Assembly: GCA_027068085.1 (NCBI GenBank)
Contig: JAMOUQ010000039.1
Span: 1-64,000 of the forward strand
Reading direction: 5' to 3'
DNA from: Desulfobacteraceae bacterium
Lineage (GTDB): Bacteria > Desulfobacterota > Desulfobacteria > Desulfobacterales > Desulfosarcinaceae
DNA: 64,000 nt
The position numbers and the translations under genes are program-made. Shown in pieces: positions 25,274-37,621 of this stretch. Numbering within the stretch: position 1 is the first letter of the stretch; every line of letters begins with the position of its first letter. The notes beneath the pieces were generated by a model that saw nothing but the letters and a program-made list of their open reading frames with translations, searched no databases and was not told where the DNA came from.

Positions 25274-26122
25274 TCAGGAAGAAGGAACGGGGCGTCGGGC
25301 GACTATACAACCGCATGGTATGCTCATGTAAAGTCCATGCTCATTCGATGCCTTGGAGTTAAGGTTCTTTTCAAGTGATCTGAAAAAATCGTTATGAATC
25401 TCAATGGGAATTATCTGTTTCCAATCGTCCAGAAAAACGTACTGAACCATGCAGTGATGCAACAAAGCGGTACCGTCGGTATATTTTATTCCATGCCATC
25501 TAATGACCGTTTCCTGCACCGCAAAGCCGGCCTGCGTTATTCTGCCGGCCGCCTCGTCCAGGGAAAGCCGGCTTGCCCGGTAAGTGTTGAGATCGTCCAA
25601 AAGATGATTCAAACCCATCTGAATCAGCGTATCTTCGAAAACATCGTAAATTTCCCGGAAAACACCTTTGGGGCATATGGTTATTATGGCTTGGGCACCC
25701 GGAGCGGAAAGCTTGAAACAGGTTTCGATAACCTTGGAGAAATCTCCGAAATGTTCCATGCCCAGATTAGATACGATTAGATCGAATTTCTTTCCTTTCC
25801 AATCATAGACGGAAACATCGGCGTGTATAAGTTCCACATTGCCAAGGCCGAAAACCTTGATTTTCAGGGCCGCCCTTTCCAGCGCCAGTTGCCAGGAATC
25901 TATGCCTGTAAGCCGGCATGACGGTCCCAGTCGCTGTGCCAGCTCGATCAACGGAAAACCTGTGCCGCAGCCGACGTCAAGAACTTTCAGCCCGGATCTC
26001 ATTGCAACTTTTTCAAGCAGAAGGTTGCCGAATATTGCGGACCACAGCGGCAATTCATCATATGCCGAGACAGCCTCTGGATCCTCAATCAAATCAAAGG
26101 CGGGATCAAGGAAGGTAACCAT
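25274..26122 (-). CDS. Class I SAM-dependent methyltransferase
   Basis: A 282-residue Rossmann-fold methyltransferase. It has KVLDVGCGTGFPLIELAQRLG (motif I), LTGIDSWQLALERAALK, VELIHADVSVYDWK and FDLIVSNLGMEHFGDFSKVIE (motif II region), then APGAQAIITICPKG. The C-terminal part is unlike any specific family I recognise, so the substrate is unknown. The ATG at 26122 follows AAGGAGCC. It precedes the HD-GYP-like gene on the same strand after 56 bases. Confidence 0.75.
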   Translation of the reverse strand: MVTFLDPAFDLIEDPEAVSAYDELPLWSAIFGNLLLEKVAMRSGLKVLDVGCGTGFPLIELAQRLGPSCRLTGIDSWQLALERAALKIKVFGLGNVELIHADVSVYDWKGKKFDLIVSNLGMEHFGDFSKVIETCFKLSAPGAQAIITICPKGVFREIYDVFEDTLIQMGLNHLLDDLNTYRASRLSLDEAAGRITQAGFAVQETVIRWHGIKYTDGTALLHHCMVQYVFLDDWKQIIPIEIHNDFFRSLEKNLNSKASNEHGLYMSIPCGCIVARRPVPSS

Positions 26123-26236
26123 TTTTCAAGGCTCCTTTTTTGCAAAAATTCAGAAGGCTGATGATCAGAATAATTATTACCAGATCACCGGCTTAAAGCA
26201 ACCAGGATCTGAGCAGAAGTTCAATTCAAAAAAAAT

Positions 26237-26719
26237 TCAATCCCGTTCAACGGGCAAACCCTTTTCAAGCCAGGCAGACCAGCCGTTGACCAGAACCTTG
26301 ACATCGCTGTATCCGAGCTGAATCAAAAAATTGGCCAGGTTGTGGCTAAGAGAACATTTCAAACCATCGCAATAGGTTATGATGGTTGTGTCCGGATCTA
26401 TATTCTCCAATACATAACCGATGCTTTTTTCAACCGAATTCCAGGGTATATTCAGGGCCCCTTTTATGTGTCCTTTACGGTATTGGTCCGGGCTGCGGGC
26501 ATCGATGAAAACAGCTTGATGCTGAAAAAACAGCTTTTCAGCCGAACTCAATGAAATATCGATACGCCGATGGTTATCGTCATAGACCGCCGCTGCGGCA
26601 ACGAATTCTTTCCAGTCGGGCATTTCGTCAACGCAGAAATGTCTCCAAGCCATGGCGGCCAACACGGCGAAAAACAAAATTAAGGGAATCCGCCTGGATG
26701 CTTTTTTGAATAAGTCCAT
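26237..26719 (-). CDS. Rhodanese-like domain protein with an N-terminal membrane anchor or signal
   Basis: A 160-residue protein. An N-terminal hydrophobic segment (RIPLILFFAVLAAMAW) would export or anchor it. The rhodanese fold is recognised by AVFIDARSPDQYRKGHIKGALNIPW, TTIITYCDGLKCSLS with the loop cysteine, and LGYSDVKVLVNGWSAWLEKGLPV. It may transfer sulfane sulfur or act as a redox-linked sensor in the periplasm. It lies between the methyltransferase and the helicase fusion, all on the minus strand. Confidence 0.82.
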   Translation of the reverse strand: MDLFKKASRRIPLILFFAVLAAMAWRHFCVDEMPDWKEFVAAAAVYDDNHRRIDISLSSAEKLFFQHQAVFIDARSPDQYRKGHIKGALNIPWNSVEKSIGYVLENIDPDTTIITYCDGLKCSLSHNLANFLIQLGYSDVKVLVNGWSAWLEKGLPVERD

Positions 26720-26796
26720 TTTTATTAAACCAGCACCCCGCCAGGAGGTGGTTGAACTTTTTTCCGCCCGGTTTTTACAGCATGCAGAGCATGTGC

Positions 26797-29700
26797 CTAA
26801 AAAGAATCAAAAAGTGAAAGCTGCTTTGCACCGTTTTTTCTTGGTTTTTGCCCCTTTACAGGTTCCCTGTAAACGATATCTTTGCCGATACTTTTCAAAA
26901 AAGGAGATGGGCTCCTGTCCTGCGTTTTGCCGTATATTCTCCTTTTTTCGCAATAAGTGAGAAAAAGAAAATCCTTGGCCCTTGTCATGGAAACATAGAA
27001 CAGGCGCCTTTCTTCATCCGTATCATCGGCACGGCGGTTATGGGCATGGTAGGGTAAAAAACCGTCCTCACAGCCGGCTACAAAAACTATTGGAAATTCA
27101 AGACCTTTTGCTGAGTGCATGGTCATGAGGGCAACTTTCTCACTTCTTTGATCATAAACATCCTGATCCCTGCACAGGGCTATGGATGCCAAAAAAGATT
27201 CCATATCACAGCCGAACGGTTCTGCCCTTTGCTTCAAAAATTCAAACTTGAAATCAAAATCAGCCGGATCGGAACTATTGCTGAAACGGGTATAAGGCTC
27301 CAGCTTTTCCAGAACTTCCACAACAGGTCTGCCGGTAAACTCTGTTTTCATCGCAGACAATTTTCCGAAAAATGCAACCAGCTCCTTTTGTTTGTTGACA
27401 TCGATGAACTTGAGCGGGATCTTTTTGGAAATATTGACGGCCTTTTGGAGCGAAATTCTGTTTTCCAACATCCAAAAAACGAATTTTTCAACTATGATCT
27501 TACTGACAGAGGGCTTTAAGAGACGATGGGCTTTTTCAAGGTCTGTTATTGTCCCGTTGGAAGAGCAAAGGCGCAGCAATGCCAAAAGGGCTTGGACATT
27601 CTTGTCTTCAAATATGGTCTGTTTTTTTACGGTCTGATAAGGTATTCCCTCTTTTGAAAACACCTTTTCAAAAATTTCTGTTTGTTTTGAAGTACGGAAC
27701 AAGACAGCAAAGTCACCGAAACTTATATTCCTGGTGACGGAATAATCAAATTTGTCAAAATCTATCGAGTGAAAGCCGGAACCCCCTACCAGTTCTTCAA
27801 TAAGCCGGCCAACGGCCACTGCCTCGGATCTTTCGCTGGAAGTTTTGATTACGGTAACTTTGCTTCCATCTTTTCTTTCAGAATAAATTCTTGCAGTATC
27901 TCTGTCATTAACAGAAATTCTGTGATCTTTTATCAAAGAATACGACGCCTTTAAAATCCTGTCGGTAGAACGATAATTTTGTATCAGATTAAAGACTTCG
28001 GCCTCCGGATAATCTTCAATAAATCTTTTGAAAAATGTCAAATCAGATCCCCTGAATCCGTAGATTGCCTGGTCCGGGTCTCCTATTGCGCATATGTTTT
28101 TTGTACTGGAAGACAGTTTCCTTATCAATAAATATTGAGGATAATTGATATCCTGATATTCATCTATGAAAAGGAATTCTGTTTTACAGTTGACAAATTT
28201 CAAAAAATTTTCATCTTTTTCCAATTTTCTTATAAATGCTGTAATAAGATCATCATAATCGAAATATCCCTGCGATTCGAGAATATCACGGTAAGTAAAA
28301 TATATTTTCTCGATATATTCTTCGGCCGCCACATCTGAAGTCAAACCATCGAATGATACCGGAAAACGAAGTTTTGCCAATGATATAAACTCCGATATCC
28401 TTGCAGGGGAAAGATTCGAAGAAAAACCAGTTTCGTTAAGAATTACTTTGCATTTGCCGATAATATCGGTTTTCTGTTTGTCATCAATTACAGATAGCCT
28501 ACTATTTTCGTATTGACTCAGCATACTGAAACAGATTGAGTGAAATGTTCCTATCATGGGTGTGGAATCAAAATCCGAAACTATATCTGACAATCGCTCC
28601 CGCAGCTCATTGGCGGCTTTATTGGTAAAAGTGACCACCATGATATTGTCTTTACTTGCCGCTGCACCGGATATCAAGGCTTCTATTCTTCTTGTTATAG
28701 TAAAAGTCTTTCCAGTACCCGGGCCTGCAACGACAAGCAGGGGACCAAGACCGAATTCTATTATCCTGCGCTGTTGCTCATTCAGACTTGTAATATATTC
28801 TTTATGTTGCCGAATATTGGAAATTCTCTTTTTTATTGAATCACGGTTTGTGTCTTCAGTATCATTTTTACTTTCATGAATTTTCTTGATCGGGAAAAGA
28901 ACTTTCTGACCAAGGAGAGTATTTTTTTCATCTTCCGAAAAAATATTGAGTTTGCCGAAAACGCCATCATAGCCGGGAGAAAATATCACCTTTCCTTTTC
29001 TTATTTTTTCGACGGCTTCTTTAAATAAAGGTATTGTCGATCTTTCCAGCTCCTGCGGATCTATATCCATCAATATTTCAAGCTCGGAGCCGAACCTGTT
29101 GACCAGCGACCTATAAGCATAATTGACTTTTTTTGTTCTTGAACCAACCTGTAAAAGCTCGGCCAGAATATCCTGTAGTTGAATAAGCCGGAAAAAGGGT
29201 TTTGAATTTGAATGATATAAAGGTTCGGAACGATCGGCCAACTGTTCAACCCGATAGAGAACACCAAGGGTAAGCGGCTTTCCGCAGACAGGACAGATAT
29301 TTTTAAGTTGCAGAGATTCATTTGGAAAACAGCTGAAACCGCACTTGCGATGACCGTCTATATGGTATTTGCCTTCTTGGGGATAAAATTCGACAGTCCC
29401 CAAGAAACGGTCGTCCCGGTTATGCTTCAATGCGCTTAAAATACCCTGAAAAGAAAGCTCCGTGTTGAAAATATTGGCTTCTCTGGCCAGTTTGGAAGGA
29501 GAATGAGCATCCGAGTTTGAAACCAGTAGATACTTGTCAAGGCTGGATACGCGCCAGTTCATAGGCGGATCTGAAGAAAGACCCGTTTCAAGGGCAAAAA
29601 TATGATCCGCCAAATCACCGAAACACTCCTGGACTGAATCAAATCCTGATTTGGAGCCCAATATTGAAAACCATGGAGTCCAGATGTGGGCCGGAATAAG

Positions 29701-30177
29701 GAAAGCGTCCCTGTCGGTTTCAAGGACGATCTCCAAAAGATCCCTGGAATCGAGCCCCAGAATAGGCCTTCCGTCTGATTCAATATTACCGATTCTGGCA
29801 AGTCTTGAATTGAAAATTTCAGCAGACTCTATACTGGGCAGAAAAACAAGATTGTGATTTTTTCGTGTTTTTCCGTTCTTTTTATATACGTTGCTGATTT
29901 CAGTACAAAGAATGAATTTTACATCCCTGCGGCAAATTTGGGGAACTTGCTCATTCAAAGATGCTCTTATTTCAGGCTTCAGACTGAAAAGACCTCCTGC
30001 GTCCGGTTCTAATTTGTTCCTTATTTCGTCAAACCAGGCCGGATGCGTAAAGTCGCCTGTTGCAACCAGATTGAGTCCCTTTATCTGTGAAGTTATATAT
30101 ATATTTTCCAGGTCGAGGTTATGCGCAGTGGCCCTGGAATATTTTGAATGAACATGTAAGTCTGCAAAAAATCTCAT
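26797..30177 (-). CDS. EndoQ-like PHP nuclease fused to UvrD/Rep superfamily I helicase, with C-terminal clamp motif
   Basis: A 1126-residue fusion. Residues 1 to about 400 are like endonuclease Q (TIGR00375): PHP-domain metal motifs DLHVHSKYS (H8, H10), CTEISNVYK, a later D223-A-H225, and a zinc finger with C279, C283, C295 and C298 ending in the EndoQ-typical CPVCGKPLTLGVLYRVEQLADR-like region. From about residue 465 a superfamily I helicase follows: Walker A GPGTGKT (485-491), DEYQD (672-676), GDPDQAIYGFRG, MTMHSAKGLEF and VSMTRAKD. The protein ends QLSLFDSF, where QLSLF (1119-1123) matches the bacterial sliding-clamp binding consensus. EndoQ incises DNA 5' of deaminated bases, so repair of deaminated DNA coupled to unwinding is inferred. 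Confidence 0.88.
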   Translation of the reverse strand: MRFFADLHVHSKYSRATAHNLDLENIYITSQIKGLNLVATGDFTHPAWFDEIRNKLEPDAGGLFSLKPEIRASLNEQVPQICRRDVKFILCTEISNVYKKNGKTRKNHNLVFLPSIESAEIFNSRLARIGNIESDGRPILGLDSRDLLEIVLETDRDAFLIPAHIWTPWFSILGSKSGFDSVQECFGDLADHIFALETGLSSDPPMNWRVSSLDKYLLVSNSDAHSPSKLAREANIFNTELSFQGILSALKHNRDDRFLGTVEFYPQEGKYHIDGHRKCGFSCFPNESLQLKNICPVCGKPLTLGVLYRVEQLADRSEPLYHSNSKPFFRLIQLQDILAELLQVGSRTKKVNYAYRSLVNRFGSELEILMDIDPQELERSTIPLFKEAVEKIRKGKVIFSPGYDGVFGKLNIFSEDEKNTLLGQKVLFPIKKIHESKNDTEDTNRDSIKKRISNIRQHKEYITSLNEQQRRIIEFGLGPLLVVAGPGTGKTFTITRRIEALISGAAASKDNIMVVTFTNKAANELRERLSDIVSDFDSTPMIGTFHSICFSMLSQYENSRLSVIDDKQKTDIIGKCKVILNETGFSSNLSPARISEFISLAKLRFPVSFDGLTSDVAAEEYIEKIYFTYRDILESQGYFDYDDLITAFIRKLEKDENFLKFVNCKTEFLFIDEYQDINYPQYLLIRKLSSSTKNICAIGDPDQAIYGFRGSDLTFFKRFIEDYPEAEVFNLIQNYRSTDRILKASYSLIKDHRISVNDRDTARIYSERKDGSKVTVIKTSSERSEAVAVGRLIEELVGGSGFHSIDFDKFDYSVTRNISFGDFAVLFRTSKQTEIFEKVFSKEGIPYQTVKKQTIFEDKNVQALLALLRLCSSNGTITDLEKAHRLLKPSVSKIIVEKFVFWMLENRISLQKAVNISKKIPLKFIDVNKQKELVAFFGKLSAMKTEFTGRPVVEVLEKLEPYTRFSNSSDPADFDFKFEFLKQRAEPFGCDMESFLASIALCRDQDVYDQRSEKVALMTMHSAKGLEFPIVFVAGCEDGFLPYHAHNRRADDTDEERRLFYVSMTRAKDFLFLTYCEKRRIYGKTQDRSPSPFLKSIGKDIVYREPVKGQKPRKNGAKQLSLFDSF

Positions 30178-30281
30178 AAATATTCAATACTCGATTATAT
30201 TGTTTATAAATTTTCAAAAGGTTAGTATATACAGCCTACCCTGTTTGCAGGCAACTTAATAAATAGCTGAGGGGAATACAA

Positions 30282-30887
30282 ATGGGTATATTGTCATCAT
30301 CCGTATCAATCACCCGGTACAGGGTTAACGGAAAAATAGAACAGCCTGTATTGGAAACCATATCCAACAAGCTTGAAAAGCGAAAAATACGTGAAATAGA
30401 TGGAAAAACTGATCAGGTTTCTGTGGGATGGACCTGCTTCGACGATCCATACCATCCTGATTTTTTGTTGAATCGTTCTTTTGTTATCGGTAATTATATT
30501 GTTTTTGCAATGCGCTTGGACAAAAAATCCATTCCGTCCAAGCTGGTAAAAAAGCTTTATATTGAAAAATCAAAGAGAAGGTTGAAAGAGACAGGCCGCG
30601 ATTTTTTAACCAGGGATGAAAAAGAAGGAATAAGCGACGGAATTATTAAAAAATTATGTATTTCAATTCCCGCCGCTCCCAATGTTTATGACATAATTTG
30701 GAATTGTGAGGAAAATTGGCTTTGGTTTTTCACCAACGTAAAATCCGCCAACGAAGCCCTTGAAACGCTTTTTCAAGAAACTTTTGAAATGCGTCTGGTA
30801 AGGATATTTCCATATACATTGGCCCGAAACTCGTTTTTGAACAATGATGCCAAAATAGACCTGCTGCATCAATTGGCACACAAATAG
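30282..30887 (+). CDS. rdgC: Recombination-associated protein RdgC family
   Basis: A 201-residue protein with the RdgC pattern: an N-terminal strand region ending with VLETISNKLEKRKIREID, VSVGWTCFDDPYHPDF, FAMRLDKKSIPSKLVKKLY, then GRDFLTRDEKEGISDGI corresponding to the RdgC helix region before LCISIPAAPNVYDIIWNCEENWLWFFTN. Length is shorter than E. coli RdgC (303), because the C-terminal part is missing or supplied by the next gene. RdgC is a DNA-binding ring protein linked to recombination control. It diverges from the EndoQ-UvrD fusion and is followed by a linked gene at 30902. Confidence 0.82.
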   Translation: MGILSSSVSITRYRVNGKIEQPVLETISNKLEKRKIREIDGKTDQVSVGWTCFDDPYHPDFLLNRSFVIGNYIVFAMRLDKKSIPSKLVKKLYIEKSKRRLKETGRDFLTRDEKEGISDGIIKKLCISIPAAPNVYDIIWNCEENWLWFFTNVKSANEALETLFQETFEMRLVRIFPYTLARNSFLNNDAKIDLLHQLAHK

Positions 30888-30901
30888 ATTACGGAAAAAA
30901 C

Positions 30902-31453
30902 ATGCTAGATATTGCGGTTGCATATAACAGGTTCAGATTTTTAGGTCACGAATTTTTAACCTGGCTATTTTTTGCTATAGATACCGATGAAGCTATTCTT
31001 TTCGGAAAAATTGATAATAATATCAGGATAGATATTGGCAACAAGATGGTACTTGAAAACCGAAAAGAAGCCGAAGCCGAAAAAATTGTCATCAGCGGTG
31101 AACAGGCTGGTCTTGAAGAAGCTTTCGTGGCTTTGTCGAAAGGGGCATTGATAACTGAAATAAATCTGATAATAAAATACGAAAACAGTAAGCTGCAGTT
31201 CACCTTGAAAGGTGAGAGTCTTTGCCTGGGATCTATCAAGCTTTCTGAAACAGGTGCCCTGGAAACGTCTCAGGACCTGGAAGCGGCCGTTTTGGAAAAA
31301 ATTTACCTTTATGAAAAAATATTCGCTTTATTGGACAAAGCCTATGAAAGTTTCCTTGATCTGAGGATTTCAGACCAATGGAAAAATCATTCTGCAAAAA
31401 AAATGAAGGACTGGATTGGCGATAAAAACAGATTGCTAAAAAAGAACGGCTGA
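30902..31453 (+). CDS. Unknown protein linked to RdgC
   Basis: A 183-residue protein with no domain I can name. It starts LDIAVAYNRFRFLGHEFLTWLFFA, a pattern (FLGxEFLTWL) that I associate with RdgC-linked proteins of deltaproteobacteria, and has an alternating beta-strand middle and a helical C-terminus. It begins 14 bases after rdgC, so it is likely co-transcribed and may form part of the same complex. A short AT-rich region with the dnaN promoter follows. Function is inferred from context only. Confidence 0.7.
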   Translation: MLDIAVAYNRFRFLGHEFLTWLFFAIDTDEAILFGKIDNNIRIDIGNKMVLENRKEAEAEKIVISGEQAGLEEAFVALSKGALITEINLIIKYENSKLQFTLKGESLCLGSIKLSETGALETSQDLEAAVLEKIYLYEKIFALLDKAYESFLDLRISDQWKNHSAKKMKDWIGDKNRLLKKNG

Positions 31454-31686
31454 AGTCAGCGGCCGCTGATTATTCAGTATCGATATTCTGTTCATAATTA
31501 TTCGGCAATTGACAGTTTTTTTGATTCTTATCAGATCATGGATTAAACAAGGAAAGAACCTATAATTTATCGACAATTATTTTTTAATATTTTATTATCA
31601 AAACAGGTAATTAGATTCTTTTGATCAAACTGACAGAATCTATTTGTTATAATACTTTTCCTTTAACAATCCAAGGATTGAAAAAG
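31454..31686 (+). promoter_or_regulatory. Very AT-rich intergenic region with extended -10 promoter for dnaN
   Basis: The region holds no gene. An extended -10 (TGT followed by TATAAT at 31648-31653) lies 33 bases before the dnaN ATG; no good -35 is present, as expected for extended -10 promoters. Upstream it is mostly A and T, with a single near match (TTATCGACA, one mismatch) to the DnaA box; on its own this is not enough to call an origin. Confidence 0.45.
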
Positions 31687-35213
<3,527 letters not shown>

Positions 35214-35224
35214 CTATAAAAAGA

Positions 35225-35259
35225 GAACCCCTGAAGCCCGCAGCAAGCTTCAGGGGTTC
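35225..35259. terminator. Strong hairpin downstream of gyrB
   Basis: Perfect 13-bp stem GAACCCCTGAAGC/GCTTCAGGGGTTC with a nine-base loop. No T-run follows on the plus strand; A-rich bases upstream of it would give TCTCTTTTT on the minus strand. It is probably a transcription end or mRNA-stability element for dnaN-gyrB. Confidence 0.55.
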
Positions 35260-35449
35260 AAGATGGGTGCGCTTTTCAAATCAACATTAGCTCGCACGTA
35301 CAGCTCAGTGGGAAACCGGTAAAAAACAGCTCAATTGGAATAAGGAGAATGCGAAAAGATTATCAGACTAATAAAGCGCATTAACTGTATTGCATATGAC
35401 GGAATGCTTGTCAAGTATAAAAATTCATTAAAAAGTACGGGGCGTTTCG

Positions 35450-36241
35450 ATGAAAATCCACAAAATATCAGCCAGAGATTTGCCGGATTTATGGTTTCAG
35501 GCTGTTCATGATATTCTTGAACATGGAAAGCGGTTTAAAATTGACCGCGGTTCTTATGCCGGTCAGACAAGGCTTGAATACGATTATTTTACGGGGCATG
35601 TAAAATATCCCGGTACGATTCCTCTTTTGCCCGACATACCGCCTTCATGCGGAATTCCGAATCCAGTCGAGGAAGCATATATTTTCGGCGGAGAAGGTTA
35701 CGAAAGATCATATATAGAATACCTGATGTCTTCTCACAAAGAACCCGGGGAATCCTATACTTATGGTGAAAGGCTCACCAAAACACCGCTGGAGGGTGAA
35801 AAACTGGAATGGTGGAAAAATGGTAATACAGATATAATAGACGAAAGAAAAGTTGATGGAAAAATACTGTTTGAGGAAGACGGAAAAATTTATCTGAATC
35901 AGATAGAATGGATCATAGATACATATAAGAGATATGGTCACCGAAACAATCAGATGGTTTTACAGATAGCCCACCCGTCGGATCTTACTTTACTGGATCC
36001 TCCGTGTTTGAGATCTATTGACACCCGGATCCAGGACGGCAAACTTCATTTTTTCGTGTATTTCAGGTCATGGGATCTTTGGGGCGGACTTCCGGCCAAT
36101 CTTGCCGGAATACAGAACCTCAAAGAGTACATGGCCGCTGAAATAGGCGTTGAAGATGGAGAAATGATAGTGGAAAGCAAGGGGTTGCATCTTTATGGTT
36201 ATGCCGAAGACCTGGCCAAGCTCAGATGCCTGAAAATATAG
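35450..36241 (+). CDS. thyA: Thymidylate synthase, archaeal type
   Basis: A 263-residue protein that lacks strong similarity to bacterial ThyA at its N-terminus but has the ThyA catalytic part: Cys186 in LLDPPCLRSIDTRI, FFVYFRSWDLWGGLPANLAGIQNLKEYMAAEIG, and GLHLYGYAEDL. The order PPCLR...FRSWDLWGGLPANL...GLHLYGY is the pattern of the archaeal (methanogen) thymidylate synthase family. It would convert dUMP to dTMP with methylene-tetrahydrofolate. The gene stands alone between gyrB and asnS and converges on asnS three bases away. Confidence 0.8.
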   Translation: MKIHKISARDLPDLWFQAVHDILEHGKRFKIDRGSYAGQTRLEYDYFTGHVKYPGTIPLLPDIPPSCGIPNPVEEAYIFGGEGYERSYIEYLMSSHKEPGESYTYGERLTKTPLEGEKLEWWKNGNTDIIDERKVDGKILFEEDGKIYLNQIEWIIDTYKRYGHRNNQMVLQIAHPSDLTLLDPPCLRSIDTRIQDGKLHFFVYFRSWDLWGGLPANLAGIQNLKEYMAAEIGVEDGEMIVESKGLHLYGYAEDLAKLRCLKI

Positions 36242-36244
36242 CTT

Positions 36245-37606
36245 TCAGAACTCGATGTTTTTAGGTGTTCTCGGAAAAGGAATCACATCTCGGATGTTGG
36301 TTATGCCTGTGATCAGCATAATAAGCCTTTCGAATCCCAATCCAAACCCGCTGTGGGGAGCGGAACCGTATTTTCTCGATTCAAGATACCACCAATAATC
36401 ATCCAAAGAAAGACCGCTTTCAATCATCCTGCTTTTAAGAAAAGCATATCTTTCTTCCCTTTGGCTGCCGCCAATTATTTCCCCTATTTGCGGAACAAGG
36501 ACATCCATGGCGGCAACTGTTTTTTCGTCATCATTCAGCCGCATATAGAAAGGCTTTATTTCCTTGGGATAATCAAAAACGATAACCGGTTTTTTGAAAT
36601 ATTTTTCTGTGAGAAAGCGTTCATGTTCGGTTTGAAGATCGCTTCCGTAAGAAGCGGGGAATTCGAATTTTTCATTTGATTTTTTCATTATGTTGACAGC
36701 CTCATTATAGGGCAGGCGGATAAAGTCTGAACCGGCGATTGATTCGAGCCTTGATTTTAATCCCTTGTCAACAAAGCGGCAAAATAGTTCCAGGTCCTGA
36801 TTGCATTCAGCAAAAACGTACTCTATCACATATTTAATGATCTTTTCGGCAAGATCCATGTTATCTTCAATATCACAGAAAGCCATTTCCGGTTCAACCA
36901 TCCAGAATTCAGCGGCATGTCTTCTGGTGTTGGAATTTTCGGCCCTGAATGTCGGCCCGAAAGTATAGACATCCCCAAGAGCCAGGGCCAGAAGCTCGGC
37001 TTCAAGCTGACCGGAGACGGTAAGTTTCGCCTCCTTACCAAAAAAATCGTTTTGAATGTCGTTCCGGCCTGCAGAAAGAGTGGTTACTTTGAACATTTCC
37101 CCGGCTCCCTCGCAATCAGAACCGGTAAGAATCGGGGTGTGAACATAACGAAAGCCATTTTCACGGAAGAACCTGTGAATGGCGTATGAAATATCGGAAC
37201 GGATCCTGAAGGCAGCCCCGTATTTGTTTGTTCTGGGTCTGAGGTGAGCAATTGTTCGCAAAAATTCATCACTGTGACGTTTTTTCTGAAGCGGGTAATC
37301 TTCGGGAGCAGCCTGAATAATTTCAAATTCTTCCGCCTGTACTTCCCATTTTTGACCCTTACCCTGAGATGGTACCAGTTTGCCCCGGACCGAGACAGAC
37401 GAACCGGTATTGATTTTTCTGATATCTTCGTAATTTGGAAGCTTATCATCGGCTATAACCTGTATATTGGCCAGGCAGGAACCGTCGTTCATTTCAATGA
37501 AAGAAAAAGTTTTTGAATCGCGCCTGGTCCTGATCCACCCTTTTATCAAGATGTCATCAATAGGCCCTTCGGATTTGAGCAACTTGTTGATCTTGGTTCT
37601 TTTCAT
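36245..37606 (-). CDS. asnS: Asparaginyl-tRNA synthetase
   Basis: Class IIb synthetase of 453 residues that charges tRNA-Asn. An N-terminal OB-fold anticodon-binding domain ([25 protein letters not shown]) is followed by class II motifs: motif 1 near [24 protein letters not shown], motif 2 [22 protein letters not shown], and motif 3 [16 protein letters not shown]. The phrase [16 protein letters not shown] distinguishes AsnS from AspS. It converges on thyA, only three bases apart, with no separate terminator. Confidence 0.96.
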   Translation of the reverse strand: MKRTKINKLLKSEGPIDDILIKGWIRTRRDSKTFSFIEMNDGSCLANIQVIADDKLPNYEDIRKINTGSSVSVRGKLVPSQGKGQKWEVQAEEFEIIQAAPEDYPLQKKRHSDEFLRTIAHLRPRTNKYGAAFRIRSDISYAIHRFFRENGFRYVHTPILTGSDCEGAGEMFKVTTLSAGRNDIQNDFFGKEAKLTVSGQLEAELLALALGDVYTFGPTFRAENSNTRRHAAEFWMVEPEMAFCDIEDNMDLAEKIIKYVIEYVFAECNQDLELFCRFVDKGLKSRLESIAGSDFIRLPYNEAVNIMKKSNEKFEFPASYGSDLQTEHERFLTEKYFKKPVIVFDYPKEIKPFYMRLNDDEKTVAAMDVLVPQIGEIIGGSQREERYAFLKSRMIESGLSLDDYWWYLESRKYGSAPHSGFGLGFERLIMLITGITNIRDVIPFPRTPKNIEF

Positions 37607-37621
37607 AATCAGATTCCTGTA

